DNA of 64,000 bases, from NCBI GenBank assembly GCA_024403355.1, contig JAKSRW010000007.1, positions 1-64,000 on the forward strand, in the 5' to 3' direction. Source of the DNA: Lachnospiraceae bacterium. Lineage in GTDB: Bacteria; Bacillota; Clostridia; Lachnospirales; Lachnospiraceae. Position 1 is the first letter of the stretch. Each line of letters opens with the position of its first letter. Made by a program: the position numbers and the translations under genes. Shown piece by piece: positions 18,538-28,383 of the stretch. The notes below the pieces were generated by a model. That model saw only the letters and a program-made list of their open reading frames with translations. It did not search any database and had not been told where the DNA came from.

Positions 18538-19740
18538 ATGAAGCTGGAAGCTATTGTAACGTCATTACTTGACACAGACCTTTATAAATTTAATATGAAT
18601 CAGGTTATTTTTCACAAGCACACAAACCTTGTAGGAGAGTACCGTTTTAAGTGCAGGAATCAGGGAGTAATTTTCACCCGCGAAATGCTTGATGAAATAA
18701 ACGCGCAGATTGACCACCTCTGTACTTTGAAATTTACAAACGAAGAGCTTGACTACATGCGCAGCATCAGATTTATCAAGACTGACTATGTGGAATTTTT
18801 GAGACTCTGGAGACCTATCAGGGATTATGTAGAGACCTCTCTTGATAATGGAGAGCTTTCGATTGTAGTTAAGGGACCTCTTTTTTCGGCAATGCAGTTC
18901 GAGATTTACCTTCTCGAAATTGTAAATGAGACCTATTTCAGAATGCAGTACAACTATGAGGAGCTTCTGGCATCGGCAAAGGAGCGCCTGGCCCAGAAGA
19001 TAGAGGCTTTTAACAGCGGAAAGTATACTTTTAAGTATGCCGAGTTCGGTGCCCGCAGACGTCTTTCAAGAGAGTTTGAGGAGTATGCAATCAGGGAGCT
19101 TGCAGAAAAAACAAAAAATATGGTTGGTACCTCTAATGTATATTTTGCATGGAAATTCAACCTTACACCCATCGGAACCTATGCGCATGAGTATGTTCAG
19201 ATGTATCAGGGAATCGACGAGATTCCTCTTGCGTACACCAATCATTACGCTATGCAGGACTGGTATGATGAGTATCAGGGTGATAACGGAACCGCACTTA
19301 CGGATACCATTTCCACGGACCTTTTCTTAAGAGATTTCAACCGAAGCATGGTGAACAACTATACAGGTGTGCGTCACGATTCGGGCGACCCTTATGAGTG
19401 GGGCGAGAAGATTATTTCGCATTATAAGAAGTATGGTGTGGACCCGATGACCAAGACACTGCTTTTCAGCGACGGTCTTGATTTTGACAAGGCACAGACA
19501 CTTTACGAGCATTTCAAAAATAAGGCAAAAATTTCATTCGGTATCGGAACCTTTATTTCAAATGATACCTTTGCCGAGGCACTCAATATCGTTATCAAGC
19601 TTCAGTATGTAAACGGACGTCCCGTTGCCAAGCTTTCGGATAACCCTGAAAAGGCTATGTGTTCAGATGATGATTATCTTGAATACCTGAAGAATTCGGT
19701 AGCCTTCAGACTGCAGCGTGAGGCTGACAAGCAGCTTTAA
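18538..19740 (+). CDS. pncB: Nicotinate phosphoribosyltransferase
   Basis: This 400-residue enzyme makes nicotinate mononucleotide from nicotinate and PRPP, the first Preiss-Handler step. Family hallmarks are the N-terminal LLDTDLYKFNM, GARRRLSREFEEYA near 168 and GVRHDSGDPYEW near 280. Length fits the family. The start follows GAAAGGGAAAACT. It is third in the nrtR operon. Confidence 0.94.
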   Translation: MKLEAIVTSLLDTDLYKFNMNQVIFHKHTNLVGEYRFKCRNQGVIFTREMLDEINAQIDHLCTLKFTNEELDYMRSIRFIKTDYVEFLRLWRPIRDYVETSLDNGELSIVVKGPLFSAMQFEIYLLEIVNETYFRMQYNYEELLASAKERLAQKIEAFNSGKYTFKYAEFGARRRLSREFEEYAIRELAEKTKNMVGTSNVYFAWKFNLTPIGTYAHEYVQMYQGIDEIPLAYTNHYAMQDWYDEYQGDNGTALTDTISTDLFLRDFNRSMVNNYTGVRHDSGDPYEWGEKIISHYKKYGVDPMTKTLLFSDGLDFDKAQTLYEHFKNKAKISFGIGTFISNDTFAEALNIVIKLQYVNGRPVAKLSDNPEKAMCSDDDYLEYLKNSVAFRLQREADKQL

Positions 19741-19853
19741 GCACAGACGAGGACGCAGCTGATTACAGCTGTCGGGAAGCAGTCTGTCTCTGACTGAGAG
19801 CTTTCGGGAGGCGAGTATGGATTTATTTTCGGTGGAAAGGAAATGGTGAGAAT

Positions 19854-20372
19854 ATGAAGGTATTATGTGTAATTGATATGCAGAAGGATTTTATTGACGG
19901 TGCACTCGGAACGGCAGAGGCGCAGAAGATAGTAGAACCCCTGGCAAAGTTTATCGAAGAAAATCGCGACGAATACTATATTGTGGCTACCAGAGATACC
20001 CATGGTGAGAATTATATGGAGACAAATGAGGGCAGACATCTTCCCGTACCTCATTGTATAAAGGGTACCGAGGGCTGGCAGATTAACCCCTTAATTGCGA
20101 AGGCTATCGGGAATGCACCTATATATGACAAGCCTAATTTCGGTATTTCCGCCGAGGAATGGAAGAAATTTCTCTATCCTGCAGACGTGACCGAAATCGT
20201 GCTCACAGGCCTTTGTACAGACATCTGCGTCGTATCAAATGCGCTTGCATTAAAGACTGCTTATCCTGAGATTCCGGTAAAGGTAATGAAGGAACTTTGC
20301 GCAGGCGTCAGTCCTGCCTCACACGAAGCGGCACTCACCACTATGGGAATGTGCCAGGTGGAGATTATCTGA
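19854..20372 (+). CDS. pncA: Nicotinamidase (isochorismatase family)
   Basis: This 172-residue hydrolase deamidates nicotinamide to nicotinate, feeding PncB. The catalytic triad is Asp9 (CVIDMQKDF), Lys93 (YDKPNFG) and Cys125 (GLCTDICVVS). Asp48, His50 and His67 are the metal ligands expected of nicotinamidases, which favours this over a generic isochorismatase. The leader GGAAAGGAAATGGTGAGAAT-ATG is a variant of the recurrent leader and opens a mini-ORF (M-V-R-I-stop) that overlaps the start. Confidence 0.93.
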   Translation: MKVLCVIDMQKDFIDGALGTAEAQKIVEPLAKFIEENRDEYYIVATRDTHGENYMETNEGRHLPVPHCIKGTEGWQINPLIAKAIGNAPIYDKPNFGISAEEWKKFLYPADVTEIVLTGLCTDICVVSNALALKTAYPEIPVKVMKELCAGVSPASHEAALTTMGMCQVEII

Positions 20373-20423
20373 CGGCAGGCAATTAACTGTAGTGTAAATG
20401 TCCCGGAAAATAAGCATAAAAAC

Positions 20424-20465
20424 AGCCCCTGTATCACTTTTGGTGCAGGGGCTTTAAATTTTAAT
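20424..20465. terminator. Bidirectional terminator between pncA and the DJ-1 gene
   Basis: GCCCCTGTATCAC pairs with GTGCAGGGGC around a short loop. TTTAAATTTT follows on the plus strand and GTTTTTA on the minus strand. Confidence 0.88.
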
Positions 20466-20496
20466 TGATATATTGAAAAACGAAGACGAAGTGAGT

Positions 20497-21126
20497 TTAT
20501 CCTCTGTAGATATTAGCCTCAACCTTGTCGGCTGCGTCCTTGCCAAGGAGTGCTTCAACTACCTTAAGACCGAAGGTAATAGCCGAGCCCATAGACTTGC
20601 CGGTTACGATATTTCCATCGATTTCGGCAGCTGAGCCTGTGGCATTTGCGCCTGCCAGACGGCTCTCAAAGCCGGGGAAGCAGGTAGCTTTTCTGCCCTG
20701 AAGGTATCCGTTGTCACCGAGGACTGAGGGGGCTGCGCAAATAGCCGCAACAATCTTTCCCTTTGTATAATAATCCTTAACAACTGCAAGGACTGCCTCA
20801 CTTGCACCGAGATTTGTGGTGCCGGGCATTCCTCCGGGAAGTACTACGCAGTCGCCGTCAGAGAGCTTGGCAACAGCCTCTGCAGCATCAGACTGGGGAA
20901 GGGGAGCCTTCTGTCCGTGACAGTCGCCCTCGGGAAATTCGCCGGAAAGAAGAAGGTCTGTCTTAATTTTAAAACCATGTGAACCGCTTACGGCCTTGCA
21001 GGCCTCCCCGTCGGGGGTGGGGACCTTCACCATTTTGACCTCGATGCCGGCGCGTGCCAGAATATCTGCAGTAGTCAGTGCCTCGACCTCCTCGAAGCCA
21101 TTTGCGAGTAATACATATGCTTTCAT
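20497..21126 (-). CDS. DJ-1/PfpI family protein
   Basis: This 209-residue protein of the DJ-1/ThiJ family has the nucleophile-elbow cysteine in AAICAAPSVLG (Cys130), an acidic partner near Glu12 (LANGFEEVEA) and VVLPGGMPG. Members include glyoxalases, deglycases and oxidative-stress chaperones; the activity here is not determinable. The true start is ATG at 21126, not the longer frame to 21276. It follows GCAGAAAGGCATGGTTATAAA, the recurrent leader. The leader ATG opens a mini-ORF (M-V-I-K-stop) ending in the start codon, and GFEEVEAL begins where family members do. Confidence 0.9.
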   Translation of the reverse strand: MKAYVLLANGFEEVEALTTADILARAGIEVKMVKVPTPDGEACKAVSGSHGFKIKTDLLLSGEFPEGDCHGQKAPLPQSDAAEAVAKLSDGDCVVLPGGMPGTTNLGASEAVLAVVKDYYTKGKIVAAICAAPSVLGDNGYLQGRKATCFPGFESRLAGANATGSAAEIDGNIVTGKSMGSAITFGLKVVEALLGKDAADKVEANIYRG

Positions 21127-21272
21127 TTTATAACCATGCCTTTCTGCCTGTGAAGCGGTTGAAGAGATATAGCAGTCCGCTTTCAGACGTATATTTTTAT
21201 GTCGGGGGATATTCCCAATCCTCTTTGTTGTCTGCCGCATAAAGTCGCGGAGCTTCCCAAAAGCCTTTGCAA

Positions 21273-23531
21273 TCAACCTACTGCGTAAGGATCGTAATCA
21301 TCATAGCCGTAGGACCATCTGTCAAAGGCGTAGGGATCGAAAATCGCATCGTCGGGGATTTCCTCGTATTCCTCAACGGGATAGATATCCGCAAAGGAAA
21401 CATCTGTATTGCCGGCATAGTACTCGTCCAGTATACGGAGCTTGTACTCCCACTCTGTCTCCTCGGGCCAGTTGTCTGTGTTGAAGGCTTTTCTGATGTA
21501 ATCAAAATAGAAATGAGCCTTTGCACGCAGATTAGGGCTTGAATAATAATCATTTCCGTTATATTCCATTATGTATTCAAACATTCTCGCCCTGTCCTCT
21601 GTGGGGTAGGTAAGTGAATAATCATCGGTAAAGTAGCATTTATTGCCGCCGATAGGATTAACCGTATAAATGTACTTTAATGCGGCCTTGGGTCCGTTAT
21701 AGTCGTAATCATAAGAGAAATCCTTGGGATTTAAGGTTTTCCATTCCTCCTCGTAATCACGAAGCTCCGGATTGCCTATTGCCATATTGTTGATGGTGCG
21801 GTCTATCCAGTGTGAAATTTCGTGGTAAATGTTCTGTTCCATCTGGCTTGAATAGTTGATGTCGAGTACCAGGAAACGCTCGTAGCCCATTTCGGAAGCA
21901 AGGGCAATGGCATCGCCTATCTGGTAATCTGAAACTTTTTCGAAGCCTTCGCAGAGATAAATTCCGAGTGTTTTAATATCACCGATTTTTATCTGGTCAA
22001 GGAAGCCCTCGGGATAATGTCCGAGTGCTTCATCAATCTGTCCGAGAACATAGTCCATCTGCTTGAAATCATTTGTCGGCTGAACTCTGTAACCGAATTC
22101 TGTAAGACCGATTTCACTTCCGAGATAAATATAAATATTGTATTTTTCTTCCAGCTGCTTTCTGTGTTCATCCAGATATTTGGGGAGAACGTTCAATCGT
22201 GTATAGGAAGCGGCGGAAATATCATCATCAAGATAATTCCAGAAGTATACTGCCATGTCTTCATTTACACAGCCGTTTGTCGAAAGCATGCCGAGCTCGG
22301 GATAGAGCTCGAAATCCATCTGGCCGCTGAAGGTTTCTGTATCTGCCACACAATTGGAACGGAGAGCGCCGCTGTTAAGGTCATAGCAGTTAAACTCGAT
22401 AAGGCTTGTGGTAGAAAAGATATATTTTGATGAAATATAACAGTCATTTATCCAGTCGATTTTGCCACCCCAAAGCTCCGAAGAATTTTCGAATCTGACT
22501 GATGCCATTAGGGCTTCTTCGGTGAAGTATTCTTCATACAGGGCAGGGTCCGACAGCTGCGGTACAGCTTCCTCGAAAATGTAATAATCCGCAGTGTGGA
22601 TATTTTCCTCATAGGAGGAGAGGGTTTTCAGACATTTTGTGCGGTCCGGAGAAAAGTATAAATTAGCGGGTGAGCTGTCAAAGGGGAAGTATTCACCGCT
22701 TTCGATATCTACATAGCAGGAGGTGAATTCTACATCTTCATCGTAGCTGCTGAGGATAAGGTACGAATCGTCATCGCCGATGGTCGCTATATAGCAGTTG
22801 TATAATAATGCCGGGAATTCTTCTCCGAGGATTATTTTTTCATTTCCATTGTAGATGTCAAGCTGAACGAGCTCATCCTTGTCATAATCAAAATGGTAAA
22901 GGTATTTTCCTGAGGGAGAATATATTATGCCACTGTCACTTAAAGGGAAAGAAACATCAACCGCCGATACAAGAGTGAGGTCTTTATCGTAGATATCAAT
23001 GTGGTCATTGTACATATCTATTAACGCGAGAGTTCCGTTATTAAAGGTCTGAATAAAATAGCAATAGCTTGTAAAATCGGTTGTGAGCGTAATCTCATCA
23101 CCTGTCACCGGATTGATACTGACAAGCTCCGGAGTATGATAGTAGTCCTCGAGATACGATAAGAGAAGGCGGTCATCAACTTTATAGGAATTCATTGTGA
23201 TACAGTTCTTTTGCTCTAAATTGTAATAATAGAGTCCGGAATCGTCTGTATCGGTGAGATTGTCATAAATTGAGGGAAGAGGAGTCGGCGATGGGGTGGG
23301 TGTCGCCGTAGGCTCCGGAGAGGGTGTAGGTGTAGCGGTCGGTGCCGGGCTGGCAGTGGGGGCAAGCGTCGCGGTAGGCGCTATGGTTGCAGTAGCCTTG
23401 GGTGCTTCGGTCGCAGTCTGCGAAGGTCCGGCAGCGCTGTTCGGTTTTTCCGACGATGAACAGCCGGTAATCATGCACGCGATAAGAATGAATAATACGG
23501 ATGATAATTTTTTCATACAAATTTTCGTCAA
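21273..23531 (-). CDS. Lipoprotein with HExxH metallopeptidase motif
   Basis: This 752-residue protein has a lipobox ITGC (Cys24) and a long TPTPSPEPTAT linker to about residue 85. A region of beta-propeller-like strands follows (GDEITLTTDFTSY, GIIYSPSGKYLYHF, SYLILSSYDED). The C-terminal domain contains IYHEISHWID, with HExxH at 570-574 as in zinc metallopeptidases. A third ligand is not certain. TTG 23531 has GGAG at 10 nt; the alternative ATG 23516 lacks a well-spaced site. It is probably anchored on the outer membrane face. Substrate unknown. Confidence 0.8.
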   Translation of the reverse strand: MTKICMKKLSSVLFILIACMITGCSSSEKPNSAAGPSQTATEAPKATATIAPTATLAPTASPAPTATPTPSPEPTATPTPSPTPLPSIYDNLTDTDDSGLYYYNLEQKNCITMNSYKVDDRLLLSYLEDYYHTPELVSINPVTGDEITLTTDFTSYCYFIQTFNNGTLALIDMYNDHIDIYDKDLTLVSAVDVSFPLSDSGIIYSPSGKYLYHFDYDKDELVQLDIYNGNEKIILGEEFPALLYNCYIATIGDDDSYLILSSYDEDVEFTSCYVDIESGEYFPFDSSPANLYFSPDRTKCLKTLSSYEENIHTADYYIFEEAVPQLSDPALYEEYFTEEALMASVRFENSSELWGGKIDWINDCYISSKYIFSTTSLIEFNCYDLNSGALRSNCVADTETFSGQMDFELYPELGMLSTNGCVNEDMAVYFWNYLDDDISAASYTRLNVLPKYLDEHRKQLEEKYNIYIYLGSEIGLTEFGYRVQPTNDFKQMDYVLGQIDEALGHYPEGFLDQIKIGDIKTLGIYLCEGFEKVSDYQIGDAIALASEMGYERFLVLDINYSSQMEQNIYHEISHWIDRTINNMAIGNPELRDYEEEWKTLNPKDFSYDYDYNGPKAALKYIYTVNPIGGNKCYFTDDYSLTYPTEDRARMFEYIMEYNGNDYYSSPNLRAKAHFYFDYIRKAFNTDNWPEETEWEYKLRILDEYYAGNTDVSFADIYPVEEYEEIPDDAIFDPYAFDRWSYGYDDYDPYAVG

Positions 23532-23561
23532 TCAGCTGACTCTCCTTTTTTTCTTAAAAAG

Positions 23562-23590
23562 ATTATAGCCTAAGAAAATAGAAAAAACAA
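23562..23590 (-). promoter_or_regulatory. Promoter of the HExxH lipoprotein gene
   Basis: The minus strand reads TTGTTT, 17 nt, TATAAT. Confidence 0.65.
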
Positions 23591-23773
23591 CCTTCCAAAA
23601 GTATCTAATGCAGAGCCAGCTTTTGTAAAGAAATATATTGATTTTTATTTTGTAAAAATGTAAACTATTTATATATGGCTGTTAATGAAAATATAGTACG
23701 CAGTCAATGTTAAGACGCTTCGGAAACGAAACGTCGGATGATGAAAATATATGATTTTAAGGAGGAGTTTGAA

Positions 23774-24790
23774 ATGGCATTTTGTCCTTATTGTGGAAAG
23801 CCGGTAAATGACGGCGAGGCATGTTCATGCCGCACAGCAGCGCCCGCACCTCAGGCAGCAGCACCTGCGCCTCAGGCAGTGCCTGCACCAAAGACAGTAG
23901 CGCCTGCACCCCAGGCAGCACCTGTACCTCAGGCAGCACCCGCACCTCAGGCAGCAGCACCTGCACCTCAGGCAGCAGCACCTGCACCTCAGGCAGCGCC
24001 CGCACCCCAGGCAGCACCCGCACCTCAGTATGTACCCCAGGCAGCGCCCGCACCTCAGTATGCACCCCAGGCAGCACCCGCACCCCAGGCAGCACCCGCA
24101 CCTCAGGCAGCGCCCGCACCTCAGTATGCACCTCAGGCAGCACCCGCACCTCAGTATGCACCCCAGGCAGCACCTGCGCCTCAGTATGCGCCTCAGCCTC
24201 AGCAGTATGTACCTGCACAGCCTGCAGGTCCCAATGCATTTAATGAGCTTATGGGAATATTCCCCAAGGCAGTAATTAATCCTACCGAAACAGCTGAAGG
24301 AGTCGGCAATAAGGTAAAGATTCCTCACGCTATTATTTGGGGCGGAGTTTTCCTTTTCTCGATTTTACTTATGAATATATTGTTCTATATACGTTATTTA
24401 TCAGCCGGAAGGACTTTTGTTCTTGCGTTTCTGAACGTATTGACCTATTCAATGATAATTGCAGGCTCGGCTGCTTTTATTATGGGTGTGAGCAAAAATA
24501 AAGAGGCAAAGTATCCCCGCGTTTTAGGCGCAATTTGTGTAGAAACAATTCCCCTTTCATGCCTGGCTATATTTGTTGGTCTCAGCGGATTGATTGTAAA
24601 TTCAAGTATCTCACTGTTCAGCCCGATATTCGATATCCTCTTTGCAATGGGTATTGAAAGAACCTTCAGATATTTTTCTTCAGGTCTCAGCAGAACAAAG
24701 CAGTTTTTACTTTCTGCAGCGGTTGTAGGTATTATTTGCTCTATCCAGTATTTTATGATTGATTTATTTTTATATAAATTGATTTGGTAA
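23774..24790 (+). CDS. Zinc-ribbon membrane protein with Pro-Ala-Gln repeats (Yip1-like)
   Basis: This 338-residue protein starts at ATG 23774 behind AAGGAGGAGTTTGAA. It opens with a zinc-ribbon-like CPYCGKPVNDGEACSC, continues with about 130 residues of APAPQAA/APQYAPQ repeats, then a short globular stretch (NAFNELMGIFPKAVINPTETAEGV). Four to five TM segments follow (about 185-338). The NPTET/TM layout resembles Yip1-domain proteins. Molecular role unknown. Its N-terminal ribbon echoes those of the kinase receptors at 48 and 57 kb. Confidence 0.8.
   Translation: MAFCPYCGKPVNDGEACSCRTAAPAPQAAAPAPQAVPAPKTVAPAPQAAPVPQAAPAPQAAAPAPQAAAPAPQAAPAPQAAPAPQYVPQAAPAPQYAPQAAPAPQAAPAPQAAPAPQYAPQAAPAPQYAPQAAPAPQYAPQPQQYVPAQPAGPNAFNELMGIFPKAVINPTETAEGVGNKVKIPHAIIWGGVFLFSILLMNILFYIRYLSAGRTFVLAFLNVLTYSMIIAGSAAFIMGVSKNKEAKYPRVLGAICVETIPLSCLAIFVGLSGLIVNSSISLFSPIFDILFAMGIERTFRYFSSGLSRTKQFLLSAAVVGIICSIQYFMIDLFLYKLIW
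23840..24220 (+). repeat. Low-complexity APAPQ coding repeats
   Basis: Short in-frame units of 15 to 30 bp encode QAAPAP and QYAPQAAPAP. Open frames on other strands here are by-products of the repeat. Confidence 0.85.
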
Positions 24791-24800
24791 GATATTTCAG

Positions 24801-24840
24801 GTCACTTTCGACAGATGATGTCGGAGGTGACTTTTTTTTA
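24801..24840 (+). terminator. Terminator after the zinc-ribbon membrane protein
   Basis: GTCAC...CGAC pairs with GTCG...GTGAC, followed by a run of eight T. Confidence 0.9.
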
Positions 24841-24895
24841 TGCCTGAATTCAACCACAGGTTCATATCTTTAGTAATGTTTTTATTCCTTTATTC

Positions 24896-24924
24896 TTGCG
24901 TTTTGCAAAAAAATATGATATACT
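24896..24924 (+). promoter_or_regulatory. Promoter of the tig-clpP-clpX operon
   Basis: TTGCGT and TATACT are separated by 17 nt. Confidence 0.7.
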
Positions 24925-24976
24925 ACAACAGATTGTGGGATAGAATGCCCTTAAGAAATATTAGGAGGAATGACAG

Positions 24977-26263
24977 ATGAGTGTCAAGACAGAGGATTTA
25001 GGCAAGAACAGTTACAAGATTACAGTTGAAGTTAGCGCAGAGGATTTCGCTAAGGCATATGAAAAGTCATATCAGAAGAATAAGAATAAAATTCAGATTC
25101 AGGGCTTCCGTAAGGGTAAGGCACCTTTAGCACTTATCGAGAAGGAATATGGCGCAGGCGTATTCTTTGAGGATGCAGCAAACTTTGCAATTAATGATAC
25201 ATATGAGGCAGCTGCAGCAGAGAGCGGTCTCGACATTGTTTCAAGACCTGAGATTGACGTTGAGAAGATTAACAAGGGTGAGACATTTGTTTACACAGCA
25301 GTTGTTGCTGTTAAGCCCGAGGTTAAGCTTGGTCAGTACAAGGGCGTAGAGGTTGAAAAGGTTGAGGTTGAGGTTACCGATGAAGAGGTTAACCAGGAGC
25401 TTGATAAGCTTAGAGACAAGAACGCAAGAATCATCACAGTTGATGATGCACCCGTTGCAGACGGTGATACAGTTAAGCTTGATTACGAGGGAAGCGTTGA
25501 CGGTGTTCCTTTCGAGGGCGGCAAGGCTACAGATGCAGACCTTGTTATCGGTTCAAAGAAATTTATCCCCGGCTTCGAGGAGCAGCTTATCGGTATGAAT
25601 ATCGGCGAGGAGAAGGATATCAATGTTACTTTCCCTGAGGAGTACCATGCTGAGAACTTAAAGGGCAAGGCAGCAGTATTCAAGTGCAAGATTAATGCAA
25701 TTACACGTAAGGAGCTTCCCGCAGCTGATGATGAGTTTGCACAGGAGAGTTCAGATTTCGATACAATCGATGAGTTAAAGGCTGACCTTAAGAAGCAGCT
25801 TACAGAGAAGAAGGAAAAGGAAGTTAAGGTTGCTAAGGAGAATGCGGTAATCGATAAGGTTGTTGAGGCTGCAGAGATGGATATTCCCGAGGCTATGATC
25901 AACGAGACAGCACGTCAGGTTGCTGAGGAGTTCGCTCAGAGACTTCAGTATCAGGGTCTTAGCATTGACCAGTACCTTAAGTATTCAGGAATGTCTGTTG
26001 AGGAATTTATTGAGCAGTCAAAGCCCCAGGCTGAGAAGAGAATCAAGTACAGACTTGTTCTTGAGGCTATTGTTAAGGCTGAGAATATCGAAATCACAGA
26101 CGAGGATGTAGAGGCTGAGTTCGACAGAATGGCTGAGCAGTACAAGATGGAAAAGGATAAGATTAAGGAAATCATTGTAGGCAAGGAGCTTGACAATGTA
26201 AAGATGGATCTTGCGGTAAGCAAGGCCGTTGATTGCATCCGTGACGCAGCAGTAGAGAAATAA
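24977..26263 (+). CDS. tig: Trigger factor
   Basis: This 428-residue ribosome-associated chaperone and peptidyl-prolyl isomerase has three parts. The N-terminal ribosome-binding domain carries the signature GFRKGKAP near residue 42, followed by an FKBP-type domain (about 150-240; GDTVKLDYEGSVDGVPFEGG) and a helical C-terminal domain. AGGAGG precedes the start. It is first in an operon with clpP and clpX, a common Firmicutes order. A secreted relative is encoded at 38284. Confidence 0.97.
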   Translation: MSVKTEDLGKNSYKITVEVSAEDFAKAYEKSYQKNKNKIQIQGFRKGKAPLALIEKEYGAGVFFEDAANFAINDTYEAAAAESGLDIVSRPEIDVEKINKGETFVYTAVVAVKPEVKLGQYKGVEVEKVEVEVTDEEVNQELDKLRDKNARIITVDDAPVADGDTVKLDYEGSVDGVPFEGGKATDADLVIGSKKFIPGFEEQLIGMNIGEEKDINVTFPEEYHAENLKGKAAVFKCKINAITRKELPAADDEFAQESSDFDTIDELKADLKKQLTEKKEKEVKVAKENAVIDKVVEAAEMDIPEAMINETARQVAEEFAQRLQYQGLSIDQYLKYSGMSVEEFIEQSKPQAEKRIKYRLVLEAIVKAENIEITDEDVEAEFDRMAEQYKMEKDKIKEIIVGKELDNVKMDLAVSKAVDCIRDAAVEK

Positions 26264-26289
26264 TTTTCTAAAATCAGGAGGCACAACAG

Positions 26290-26871
26290 ATGAGTTTAGT
26301 ACCTTACGTCATTGAACAGACAAGCCGCGGCGAGCGTTCATATGATATTTATTCAAGATTATTAAAGGATAGAATTATTTTCCTTTCAGAGGATGTTAAT
26401 GATACTACAGCAAGCCTTATCGTGGCACAGATGCTGTTCTTAGAGTCTGAGGATCCCAACAAGGATATCAACTTCTACATTAACAGCCCCGGTGGTTCAG
26501 TTACAGCAGGCTTCGCAATTTACGATACAATGCAGTACATCAAGTGTGATGTATCTACAATCTGTGTCGGCCTGGCAGCAAGTATGGGTGCATTCCTTCT
26601 TGCGGGCGGTACAAAGGGCAAGCGTATGGCGCTTCCCAATGCAGAAATCATGATTCATCAGCCTTCAGGCGGTGCACGCGGACAGGCTACCGAAATCCAG
26701 ATTGTTGCGGAGAATATTTTAAAGACAAAGAAAAAGTTAAATGAAATGCTCGCTGCCAATACAGGAAAGCCTATCGACATAATCGAGAGGGATACCGACC
26801 GTGACAACTATATGTCAGCTCAGGAAGCTCTTGAGTACGGTCTTATTGACAGAGTTATCGAGCACAGATAA
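26290..26871 (+). CDS. clpP: ATP-dependent Clp protease proteolytic subunit
   Basis: This 193-residue serine protease forms the ClpP tetradecamer. The catalytic triad is visible: Ser98 (GLAASMGAF), His123 (IMIHQPSGG) and Asp172 (DTDRDNY). The start follows AGGAGGCACAACAG. It lies 26 bp after tig and 16 bp before clpX. Confidence 0.98.
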   Translation: MSLVPYVIEQTSRGERSYDIYSRLLKDRIIFLSEDVNDTTASLIVAQMLFLESEDPNKDINFYINSPGGSVTAGFAIYDTMQYIKCDVSTICVGLAASMGAFLLAGGTKGKRMALPNAEIMIHQPSGGARGQATEIQIVAENILKTKKKLNEMLAANTGKPIDIIERDTDRDNYMSAQEALEYGLIDRVIEHR

Positions 26872-26887
26872 CAGTTGGGAGAATAAG

Positions 26888-28198
26888 TTGGCAAATAAGA
26901 ATGATGACAGAAGAAAGCAGACAGTTCGCTGTTCCTTCTGCGGAAAGTCACAGGATCAGGTAAAAAAGCTTTTTGCCGGACCTGATGATATTTATATCTG
27001 TGATGAATGCGTTGAAATCTGTTCGGAAATCGTTGAAGAGGAGTTATACAGCGATGATTACAAGCCTGAGCAGGCGGAGATAAATCTGCTTAAGCCCGCT
27101 GAGATAAAGGAGTACCTTGATCAGTATGTAATCGGACAGGAGGATGCGAAGAGAGTTCTTTCTGTAGCGGTTTATAACCACTACAAGAGAGTTCTTTCCG
27201 GCAAGGACCTTGATGTTGAGCTTCAGAAGAGCAATATCATTATGATGGGTTCTACCGGTTCGGGAAAGACTTATCTCGCACAGACACTTGCAAAGATACT
27301 TAACGTACCCTTTGCAATTGCGGACGCAACCACACTTACCGAGGCAGGCTATGTAGGCGAGGATGTTGAGAATATCCTGTTAAAGGTTATTCAGGCAGCG
27401 GACTACGATGTTGAGCGTGCCCAGTACGGTATTATTTATATTGACGAGATTGACAAGATTACCAGAAAGTCGGAGAATGTTTCAATCACACGTGATGTTT
27501 CGGGTGAAGGTGTTCAGCAGGCACTCTTAAAGATTCTTGAGGGTACTGTGGCTTCGGTTCCTCCTCAGGGAGGAAGAAAGCATCCTCATCAGGAGCTTAT
27601 CCAGATTGATACAACAAATATTCTCTTTATCTGCGGCGGTGCCTTTGACGGACTTGAGAAGGTCGTTGAGGCTCGTATCGGCAAGAAGTCACTTGGCTTC
27701 AATGCTGAAATCGACGATCCCATGCAGAGAGATATCGGTGATTTATTCAGACAGGTTCTTCCTGAGGATCTGATTAAGTTTGGACTTATACCCGAGTTTA
27801 TCGGTCGTGTTCCGGTCAGCGTAGCGCTTGATATGCTGGATGAGAAGGCACTTGTTGATATTCTTTCAAAGCCCAAGAACGCACTTACAAAGCAGTACAA
27901 AAAGCTCTTTGAGCTTGATGATGTGGAGCTTGAGTTCGAGGATGAGGCTCTTGAGGTTATCGCAAAGAAGTCCTTCGAGAGAAAGACCGGTGCAAGAGGT
28001 CTTCGTTCAATCTGCGAGAAGATTATGATGGATGTAATGTATGATATACCTACAGACCTTCGTGTTTCAAAGGTTATCATTACAAAGGAGGCTGCACTTG
28101 GCGAGGCTAAGCCCAGGGTGGTTTTATTACCTGAAGGCGAAGAAAGAAAAAGCATGAAGGGTAAGCCTGTTAAAAAAAGTAAAAGTGTAATCGCTTAA
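26888..28198 (+). CDS. clpX: Clp protease ATP-binding subunit ClpX
   Basis: The unfoldase has 436 residues from TTG 26888, placed behind GGGAGAATAAG; an upstream ATG inside clpP is rejected because it would add non-homologous sequence. The N-terminal zinc-binding domain uses Cys15, Cys18, Cys38 and Cys41. The AAA+ domain has Walker A GSTGSGKT, Walker [11 protein letters not shown], and GFNAE and [10 protein letters not shown] motifs. It feeds substrates to ClpP from the adjacent gene. A lon gene, often next, is absent here. Confidence 0.97.
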   Translation: MANKNDDRRKQTVRCSFCGKSQDQVKKLFAGPDDIYICDECVEICSEIVEEELYSDDYKPEQAEINLLKPAEIKEYLDQYVIGQEDAKRVLSVAVYNHYKRVLSGKDLDVELQKSNIIMMGSTGSGKTYLAQTLAKILNVPFAIADATTLTEAGYVGEDVENILLKVIQAADYDVERAQYGIIYIDEIDKITRKSENVSITRDVSGEGVQQALLKILEGTVASVPPQGGRKHPHQELIQIDTTNILFICGGAFDGLEKVVEARIGKKSLGFNAEIDDPMQRDIGDLFRQVLPEDLIKFGLIPEFIGRVPVSVALDMLDEKALVDILSKPKNALTKQYKKLFELDDVELEFEDEALEVIAKKSFERKTGARGLRSICEKIMMDVMYDIPTDLRVSKVIITKEAALGEAKPRVVLLPEGEERKSMKGKPVKKSKSVIA

Positions 28199-28239
28199 TG
28201 ACTTAGTTCATTATACGGATTCTAAAATTGTGTTGATGG

Positions 28240-28268
28240 GGCGATTCTCAGGAATCGCCTTGTTCTTT
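28240..28268 (+). terminator. Terminator after clpX
   Basis: GGCGATTC pairs with GAATCGCC around a 4-nt loop, followed by TTGTTCTTTT. Confidence 0.8.
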
Positions 28269-28349
28269 TATTAGGAGTTAGTATGAAATATATTTTTCAT
28301 ACGCAAATCTGTGACTGCAGAACATGAATACAGTGTATTCACATGAAGG

Positions 28350-28378
28350 TTTGCGGTACAGATAGAAAGGCATGGTTA
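28350..28378 (+). promoter_or_regulatory. Extended leader upstream of engB
   Basis: Starting TTTGCGGTACAG and ending in the AAAGGCATGGTTA core, this 29-nt block matches 38249-38277 at 27 positions. It is the longest shared version of the recurrent leader. Two hairpins lie just upstream (GTATGAAA...TTTCATAC and GAATACAGTGTATTC). Confidence 0.6.
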
Positions 28379-28383
28379 CTAAA

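Noticed and set aside
27589..28155. 188-residue minus-strand frame
   Set aside because: Lies wholly within clpX, whose product is unambiguous.
28199..28371. Remnant of lon between clpX and engB
   Set aside because: The gap holds a terminator and leader only; no lon-like coding sequence can be read.
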